Part shown: in pieces, positions 53,915-61,140 of the stretch
Numbering within the stretch: the first letter of the stretch is position 1
Layout of the letters: each line of letters opens with the position of its first letter
Assembly: GCA_964035575.1 (NCBI GenBank)
Contig: OZ037844.1
Location: 1,514,501 to 1,578,500, forward strand
Direction: 5' to 3'
DNA length: 64,000 nt
Origin: Rhynchopus sp. YZ270_cl-10
Taxonomy: Eukaryota; Euglenozoa; Diplonemea; Diplonemida; Diplonemidae
Made by a program: the position numbers and the translations under genes
The notes under the pieces: generated by a model
Databases searched by the model: none
What the model saw: the letters and a program-made list of their open reading frames with translations, nothing else
What the model was told of the DNA's origin: nothing

Positions 53915-55414
53915 CAACAATACATTTTTTTATTGCACAACGGGGCACTTTTATTTCACAACCCGGGGGTCTGCTAAACGCTTAGTTCTCAAGGCTTACG
54001 TTCATCGTATCAACTTCCCTTTGGTGTTGGGGTTATCTTCATTCAATTTTTTCTCTTTTCGAAATATCTTTATCTCCTGTATCACAACCTTGCAGAGTTG
54101 CTGATGTCCGACCTAAACACCATTGAGGCAGATGGAGTGGCCACTCCACAGGCAGCACTGTTCCCGTAGGTGGGCACACCCCACCCCCACCAGCCGCATC
54201 CGCTTCCATCTAAGGTGAAACAGGTGAAAAAATCCCTCAGATGGTCAAAATACCCAAATTTTGCGTTTTTTTGCATTTTTCGGTACCCCAAGACCCCACC
54301 CAGGAGTCGAAATTTTCCGGGGGGAAAAATTTTTTTTTCCCCGATTTTTCGGATTTTTGCTAAGGCGCTGGCCCATACAAACCGGTTTTTTGTACAGAAA
54401 ATGACCGGGGAATAAATATGTGATGCTCAAAACATCAAAATTCTTGCTTTATTTGCATTTTTGGGTCCATCTGAGCCCAAAAAAAAATTTTTTTTTTCGG
54501 CCGAAAATTTTGTCTTTGCGAAAAAAAAAAAAAAAAAATCGAGCAGTGAAATAAAGAGTGAAATAAAGAGTGAAATAAAGAAATAAAGCCTTTTTTATTT
54601 CACTGCCGTTTTTATTTTTCTACAGGAATTTGTTAGGGGAGTGAAATTAAAGTGCCCCGACGTGCAATAAAACAACGTAAAATTTCTTTCAATGAGAAGA
54701 GAGGGTCCAGTCTGTCTTTTGTGGACTAGGATGAGCTCGTACCACTTTATTTCATTTGTCTGGTACACTGTCACGAGAGGGCTTTGTTCAAGTCAACTTT
54801 CATTTTTGTTCTGATATTTTGTTTTTCAGTATTTCCGTTTTTTTTGTTATCGTTATTTTTACTTTGAGACATAAGTACTACTGACCCGGTGCCCACCGGT
54901 TACAGCTTACACCAAACCATTTAGTTACCGGATCCCTGCATTTCCATAACCAACGCGGGGGATCCCGTACCTACGGTCCACAGAGGCGATTTGCACACCT
55001 TTTTTTTAGAGGCCTCGGATTTTATGTGACTTAAACACTGCGAAACTTATAACCATCTTACTCGCTTCCATTCCTCAATCACTCCTTTTGATCCCCCTGC
55101 TGTGTTAGGGGCTTTTTCCCAATTTTGTAATGTGAGGACTGCACGAGCCTAGGCTCATTTTTTATATCATTTTCTGTTGTTAGATGCGCAACGTAAAGAC
55201 GGTTCATCTTTCAAGTTTTGTTGCCAACTTAGGGAACTTAACTATTTTTCTCTCCCCCGCAGTTTTTCACTCACCGCTCCGGACAGGACACTGCTAAACA
55301 GTGGCAAACCTGGTCCTTTGATGCGAACGTTCGAATAAAATGGCAATGCCCGTCTTTTTTGCTGTTTGCTTTTTGTTTAGTTTTCTTGCTTAGTTTCTTC
55401 AAATCATTCTTTAA
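53915..55414. other. Gene-free spacer
   Basis: 54239-54540 repeats the A/T-GGCC type sequence of 43321-43718. Weak relatives of the hairpin element are seen at 53972-54020, 55128-55170 and about 55183-55215. No coding sequence. Confidence 0.4.
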
Positions 55415-55478
55415 GGTGACTGCACGAGAGGCTGGGACTCATCTTATAATTGTTCTTGTTCCTTTTCCATGCGTATAG
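55415..55478 (+). repeat. Hairpin/pyrimidine-tract element, first of a tandem pair
   Basis: GGTGACTGCACGAGAGGCTG, GGACTCATCTTATAA, pyrimidine tract ending GCGTATAG. The next copy starts two bases later. Confidence 0.55.
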
Positions 55479-55480
55479 TA

Positions 55481-55540
55481 GGTGACTAAGCACACAAAAG
55501 GCTTAGGTTAAGCTTACAACAAACTTTCTTTTTTTCCCTT
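55481..55540 (+). repeat. Hairpin/pyrimidine-tract element, second of a tandem pair
   Basis: GGTGACTAAGCACACAAAAG, GCTTAGGTTAAGCTTAC, then CTTTCTTTTTTTCCCTTGC. The stem is perfect although the loop differs from the consensus. Confidence 0.6.
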
Positions 55541-55959
55541 GCATCTTACTAATCATCTCTTTTTACCCCCTTATTTGTACCATTTCCCCCAACACAACTG
55601 GTTGCATGTACACATGCACAGTACTACGTACACCACCTATGTTAAGCACAACTGTTAAGTACAACTACACAAATTCACGAAAGTACGCACAAGTGAGGGA
55701 AGCATGCCACCATGTAAATGATCCAAAAAATTTTCCCAGCATTTTTTTAACGCAAAAAAATCCCCGTTTTTCTTTGAAAAGACAAAGCAGCTCATGAAAA
55801 GGGGGAAGGGACGGAGTTTTTTCATTTCCCCACTTCCAGCTTTTTCTTAGCGTTTATGGGAAAGGTTCTACAGGACGCACCCTCGGATGTGCAATGTGTT
55901 GCACGCAGGTAAATTGGCCCCCCATTTATTTGGGCCTTGGCATTTGCTCCTTTTTTTAA

Positions 55960-56014
55960 GGTGACTAAGCACGAGAGGCTTAGTTCATGATTTTTTCATT
56001 CTTTTACAATGTAG
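55960..56014 (+). repeat. Hairpin/pyrimidine-tract element
   Basis: GGTGACTAAGCACGAGAGGC, TTAGTTCATG, then a T-rich tract ending ACAATGTAG. Confidence 0.6.
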
Positions 56015-56280
56015 GTTTCGAAAACTGTCTGGGCCTTGAGCGACAGCGGAACACTAACTACAAGTCCACAGAGGGTCATGCACTGATGAAGTCCACCTCT
56101 GTTTACAACTAATGTATGCGTTTAGGACTGAAACATGGACTTGTGGTACAGATGTACCACCCTACAAAAACTTTTGAATATGCATATTTACAAAAAAACA
56201 AAAACAAAACAAAAAGGATCCAAAAATACAACAAAAAAGATTGATGAATAACCAATGTTCAAAACATTAAGTAATCTAAT

Positions 56281-56332
56281 CAGACTAAGCACGAGAGGCT
56301 TAGGATCATCTTATAAACTTCTCTTTTTTTTG
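56281..56332 (+). repeat. Hairpin/pyrimidine-tract element, consensus-like
   Basis: GACTAAGCACGAGAGGCTTA, GGATCATCTTATAAAC, TTCTCTTTTTTTT. The upstream GGT is CA here. Confidence 0.6.
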
Positions 56333-56351
56333 GAAAGGTGACTGATCTATT

Positions 56352-56473
56352 ACCTGATTTTTACCCCGCGTAGGCGTGTATAGGCGCGTAAAGGCCCGTA
56401 CAGGCCAGTATAGGCCAAACCCCACCCATTTTCCCCAGCCTTTACGCGCCTATACGCGGAGTAAAAATCAGGT
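56352..56473. mobile_element. Palindromic MITE
   Basis: Arms ACCTGATTTTTACCCCGCG and GTAAAAATCAGGT, with CGCGTATAGGCGCGTAAAGG-type sequence in both. 122 bp, no coding capacity. Confidence 0.7.
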
Positions 56474-56764
56474 GGACCTAGCTCGCCTTACAAAAACTTA
56501 TCTCTTCTTTTTGTACAGAAACCCACAGGATGAAGCTATCGGCCTTTCAACTGTACTGGTGTCTGTGTTGTGTTCCCTCAATGGGAACACAACCCTTTTT
56601 TGTGTGTGTTCATCTTTTCGATTTTATCAGCTTTGTTCGTATTTTCTTTTCTTTTATGATTAGGCAATTTACAATGCCAAAATTTCAGATAAACATTATG
56701 TGGATTTTATCTCTTTCGAGTTTTCTTGTTTTGTTATGAAATGGAGAGCCGGGGGGGAAAAAAT

Positions 56765-56873
56765 ACAGTAAGACAACAAAACACCGGAGGGGTAAAAACT
56801 AAGGTAGATTTTTGTAATTTCAAAACTCTAAGGAGTGTTATTACCCCCTCCGATGTTTGTTGTCTTATTGCAG
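56765..56873. mobile_element. MITE with ACAGTAAGACAACAAA termini, possible Tc1/mariner type
   Basis: Inverted termini ACAGTAAGACAACAAAACAC / TGTTTGTTGTCTTATTGCAG with inner GGAGGGGTAA pairing. 60279-60390 (CACAACAAAACACCGGGTGG / ACCCCACCGATATGTGTTGG) is a relative. Another half-copy is near 38018-38032. Confidence 0.6.
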
Positions 56874-57473
56874 TCATTTAGTCATTCAGACGAAAAGGCT
56901 CAGGACGCAGATTTGCCTTCGTATTGTATAGTTCTATTCCAAGATGTTTTGGTACTATTTGGCCATGAACACCCAGGGACTATACCGTATAACAGTCATT
57001 GTACTGACCTGAAGGTTGGTTGTGATGCATTTTCTAGGTCCCAATGTTACACACAGCAAGACCCCTGACAAAAATGGGTTCGTCCCAGCCTGGAGTCATC
57101 ACGCTTGCGTGAGCCTTGAATGGTAAAGCATGGAATAACAAGGGATCGATTCTCTCAGATCACTTTGTTGGTTTACTGCCTGGGAAGGGAGTAATTCGGA
57201 CTGTCGGACTATGTAGCCAATGTTACACAACAGCAAGGCGGACGGCTCTCTTTTTTTCGTACACACCTCCTCCACTCTCCTCCTCTTCCTCCTGAACTTT
57301 TGTTTCTTTCATTTGCTCTCTTTTTTTTTTTTTCATTTGAGGGATGTGTTGAACGTCCTTTGTGTGTCTCTTGGAAATTGTATTTGACATTTATTGATAT
57401 TTTTTTTTTGTACGAATTACGGTACATGAAAACCGATTTGTTTCTCTGTTTGGTGGAGCGTTTTCCGGGGGGG

Positions 57474-57832
57474 TGAATCGCGCTAAATCGGGTGTCATCG
57501 GGCGTCATCGTGCGTAATCCTGAGTAATCGTGCATAATCGGGAATCATCGTGCTAGGGGAAATTTTTTTTTTCCTCGGTGAAATCCTTGGTGAAGCTTTT
57601 AAACACCGGCATTTGCATTTTCGGAATCCGTCTGGCCAGTGGTGGGGTCAATTTGCCGAAATGGACAAGTCCACAGTACACACAGTATACACAGTATACA
57701 CAGTATACACAGTATACACAGTATACACAGTATACACAGTATACACAGTATACACAGTATACACAGTACCCAAAAAAAGAAAAAACGTAATCGTGCTGTC
57801 ATCGGCCGTCATCGTGCGTCATCGGGCGTCAT
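57474..57832. repeat. Decamer array interrupted by a minisatellite-bearing element
   Basis: Decamers of the type TCATCGGGCG / TAATCGTGCG occupy 57474-57555 and 57785-57832 in the same orientation. The 229 bp between them (57556-57784) are an inverted relative of 31540-31645 (GGTGAAGCTTTTAAAC, GGTGGGGTCAATTTGCCG, AAATGGACAAG) followed by about 11 copies of CAGTATACA. The array therefore looks split by insertion of the same element family as at 30530-31773. Confidence 0.75.
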
Positions 57833-58120
57833 CCCACAGACCCTAAAACGCTCCATTTGGTCTAGACTCCTTCATTTGTGGGTTCTGGCAAATGCACCGT
57901 GCCACCTCAGGGTTCTTCTTCTTGGAAGGGGGCGCAAAAAGTGCTTTTTTGTTTTACATTATGAAATAGAAAATAACGGACACGGTTGCTGTATGCATCT
58001 GTTGTTTTGGTCCGTTTGTTTGTTGTGTGGTGCAGGCCGTACTCCCCCTGATTCTGATAACCGACTCCTGTCCCGGAGGGCTTATTTTGTTAAAAAAACG
58101 CCCGTTTGGTTTTTCTTGTG

Positions 58121-58173
58121 CTTTCATCCGGGGCCAGCGTACACTGGGTCAGTCGGAGGTGTGCCTGCATCAA
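58121..58173 (+). repeat. CATCCGG/GTCAGTCGG element, long copy
   Basis: CTTTCATCCGGGGCCAGCGT, GGGTCAGTCGGAGGTG, TGCCTGCATCAA. It lies 58 bp upstream of a hairpin/pyrimidine element, the closest such pairing in the window. Confidence 0.55.
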
Positions 58174-58231
58174 TATCCCCTCCTTGTGTTTTGCTAGTTA
58201 TTTTTACCTCTTTTGTTTGCTAGCTTTCGAA

Positions 58232-58300
58232 GGTGACTAAGCACGAGAGGCTTAGGGTCATCTTAATAAACTTTTCTCTTCTTCTTCTTTCCCACACACC
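58232..58300 (+). repeat. Hairpin/pyrimidine-tract element
   Basis: GGTGACTAAGCACGAGAGGC, TTAGGGTCATCTTAATAAAC, TTTTCTCTTCTTCTTCTTTCC. One of the closest to consensus. Confidence 0.65.
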
Positions 58301-58415
58301 CCCTTTTTTTTTTGAGCCTCTTTGCGACACCTACTGTGTGCATGTGTGTGGTGTTTATAAAGCACTCCCACTCTGCCGCAGTACTTTCTTGGTTTTTGGA
58401 GGAAAAATGGAATAT

Positions 58416-58478
58416 GACAAGTTGACAGTGATGAATATGTGTATGCAAGTGAGGCATGTTCATAACTGTCAACTTGTC
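58416..58478 (+). other. Near-perfect 63-nt hairpin
   Basis: GACAAGTTGACAGT pairs perfectly with ACTGTCAACTTGTC. The stem goes on with ATGAATATG/CATGTTCAT around a short loop, about 23 pairs in all. The shape resembles a small-RNA precursor, though a very short MITE is equally possible. Confidence 0.45.
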
Positions 58479-58556
58479 GCTTGTTTCTGATGTGTGTGCA
58501 GGAAGGGGCACAGCTTGTCTTTTAATTTTCTTGTTCTTTTTTTGTGATAATCTAAG

Positions 58557-58653
58557 TATAGTAGGACAAGAAACTTAATAGTGGCGGATTTTGGGGGTTT
58601 TCTTGTAATTTTGGCGAATTTTTTTGGTCGCCAATATTACTTGTCCTACTGTA
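58557..58653. mobile_element. MITE, possible Tc1/mariner type
   Basis: Inverted termini TATAGTAGGACAAG / CTTGTCCTACTGTA, 97 bp, TA at both ends as expected for Tc1/mariner/pogo targets. Confidence 0.65.
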
Positions 58654-58809
58654 TTTAATGAAAAGTACGGTTTTTATCGCGATTCCATGGCTAAAAAATG
58701 TTTCAGATGAATAGCGCAGTAACGAGAGCAAACACCGTGCAGGCTATTTTTTTGAGGCAAAAAGAGGGGCAAAAGCGAAAACCGTTCGTTTTTATTTTTT
58801 GTAAATATA

Positions 58810-58865
58810 GGTGCCTACGCAACGTGAGGCTTAGGTTCATCTCATAATGTTTTATTTGTCTTTTT
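58810..58865 (+). repeat. Hairpin/pyrimidine-tract element
   Basis: GGTGCCTACGCAACGTGAGG, CTTAGGTTCATCTCATAA. One stem pair is lost; the trailing sequence is T-rich. Confidence 0.5.
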
Positions 58866-61140
58866 ACCTTCTTCTTCTTCTTCTTCTTCTTTTTTGCTCT
58901 AAAAAGGTTTTCTTTCCTCCCTCGTTCTTCCCATCCCCTGACGGGGATGTTATTATACACATCCGATATTTTGCAAGGTAGCCTAATCACGCGAGTGCAT
59001 CAGGTGACAAAGAGTTTTATTTCAGGTTTTCGAGGGGAAAAAAACCAAATGATCCTGCAAGGGGTTCAAGGAGGTGTGTGGAATACCAACAACAACAACA
59101 ACGAATTGCTAAGAGAAAAAAAAATTCCGGGGGTGAACTGTGGAAAACCCCCGCGCCCGATTTCAAAGCCACTGTAGCATCCTTGCGCTTTGATGGCTGG
59201 CGAGTTTTTTTTTTTGTCTGGGTATTCTGTGTTCCTTCCGCACTCCTCCTCCGATGACGATGACGAGTGGGATCGAGTGTCCCCATATCGACAGGTCACC
59301 CCAATTATGAATTTGCCTCCCTCTCCTCCGGAGACAGGAGGAAACAGGACAACAACAAATCTTCGAATTTACGTTACTTCTTATTTTTTTTTGTTATTCT
59401 TCGTGTCAGCCTTTTTATTATTTTATACACCAAGAGCGGGGGAGACGTGTTGCACTTTCACCTCTTTCTCTTTCTCTCTTTTTCTCTCTTTTCTCTCTCA
59501 TACAAAACTGCGCCACGATACAGCTTCCTCCACCCTTACCTTGGGGTGTTGTCTTCTTTTCCTTTTATTGTGTTTGGGCACATTTCTTGCGCTTTTGTCC
59601 AGCTGGTATTGATACGTGGGTCAGCGGGGAGGTGCCTGCATTATTAATCTTTACTTTATTGTTCTGACTCCTTTTTGAATGAGCCGTATAGTTCATTGAC
59701 CCAGTGTGAGAAGGATGTGTATAGCAGGCAAGGGTTTTTGCTGCTTCTTAGCGAGCGTTTTTTGCGCTGACACAACGTTTTTTCTTTTTTTTTCATGTCT
59801 TTTTTTTTAGGGTGACCGAAGCACAAAGAGTCGTGTTAGTTTGCTGTACCAATGTTGTCTTTTTCTCTTTTCCTTTCGAATTATAGTTGTGCGAGAAATA
59901 TAATGGTGAGGTCAGTACTGTGCATCGGGGGCAATGCTATAGTCAAATATCTGTTTTTTGTTGTTCTTATTCTTACATTTGTGTCAGGCTTTTTGTTGTG
60001 TTGATTCCTTTTGTTGATTTTACCTTCATGAAGGTTTACTTACCGACCTTTTGGTGAGACTCAGGGTCCTCTCACTCTTTCTCCCCCTTTTTTTTTGCTT
60101 ACAAACTCTCTCGTGATAACCGTGTGTACACCAATGAAGTGCTCTCTGGGGGTTCGATAACCCGCAGAAAACCAGTGTCTGCTGCTGTCCACCGATGAAC
60201 GGAGAGGGGTTTGCACGTTCAATTTCTCTTTTCTTTTTGTTGAAAAATGTTCCCACTAGCGACAATAGTAATCACAGTCACAACAAAACACCGGGTGGGG
60301 CAGAATTGAGGATTTTTTTGGGATGTCAAACCTCACGAAGAGGCGTTTTTGGGTTTCTTTTTTTTTTTTTACCCCACCGATATGTGTTGGATGAACTGTG
60401 AATTTCAGAATGTGAACCTGCTGTATTACACGCCACTCTCTTAGGGCATGTTCCGCACCCAATAAGGTGTACCCAAAACACCGATGTTAAAGTGTACCGT
60501 ATTCGTACTAATGTTCGACCTTTTTCAGGATTTTTCTGGAAGTTCGACCTTTTTTTTACGGTCGATAATTTTGTACGAATACAGAATATCAAAAATCCCT
60601 GAGCCTCCTCTTCTTATTCACCGTGTAGGCAAGAGAGAGGAAGGGTTCAAATTTTTCAACCACCCCCCCTGTTGATGATAAAAAAATTCAACAAAAAAAT
60701 TGTGTGAGTAAGTTGCAAAGCACACCTCATGTTTAGCACTCATTTTCTATTCACTGCCTCCGTTTATGGAAGAAAGAAACAAAAACGTTGCATAGTTCTT
60801 TTCATTTCAGCCCCCTAGGCTGTTTGCTAATACACTTCCGGCCCTTCGCGGTATGGTTGGGGAAAAGTTTCTGCGGGAAAGAATGAAGGAAGCATGAAGC
60901 ATGTATAGATCCTAGGAGAGTTCACAAAATCAGCTAGCTCCCTTCGCTAGTTGGTTGTCTCCGCTTCTCTTACGGTACGGATCACTCACCTCTCATCCTT
61001 TGCATGAGCATGGCCGAGCTGCGTTTTTAGAAGGTTTCAATTGCTCTTTGTTTCGTTAAATGCATACACACATCAGGTCGTACACAGCGCTTCCACTTTA
61101 TTACACAGCCCTACCTACACCCACGTTGCCAGCAGCAGGC
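58866..61140. other. Gene-free spacer upstream of surface gene 2
   Basis: Contains a weak CATCCGG/GTCAGTCGG relative (59617-59646), weak hairpin-element relatives near 59810 and 60038, the 60168-60213 partner of 21170-21215, and MITEs at 60279-60390 and 60495-60585. No supported gene. The last 60 bp before the ATG are C/A-rich. Confidence 0.4.
60495..60585. mobile_element. MITE, second member of the TACCGTAATCGTA family
   Basis: Termini TACCGTATTCGTAC / GTACGAATACAG, interior GTTCGACCTTTTTCAGGATT and ACGGTCGATAATTTT closely matching 38519-38625. Confidence 0.65.

Noticed and set aside
26871-58865. Hairpin/pyrimidine element as a tRNA-derived SINE
   Set aside because: GGTTCATC vaguely recalls a B box, but no matching A box at proper distance, no tRNA fold, no poly(A) or target duplications are visible, and all copies have one orientation.
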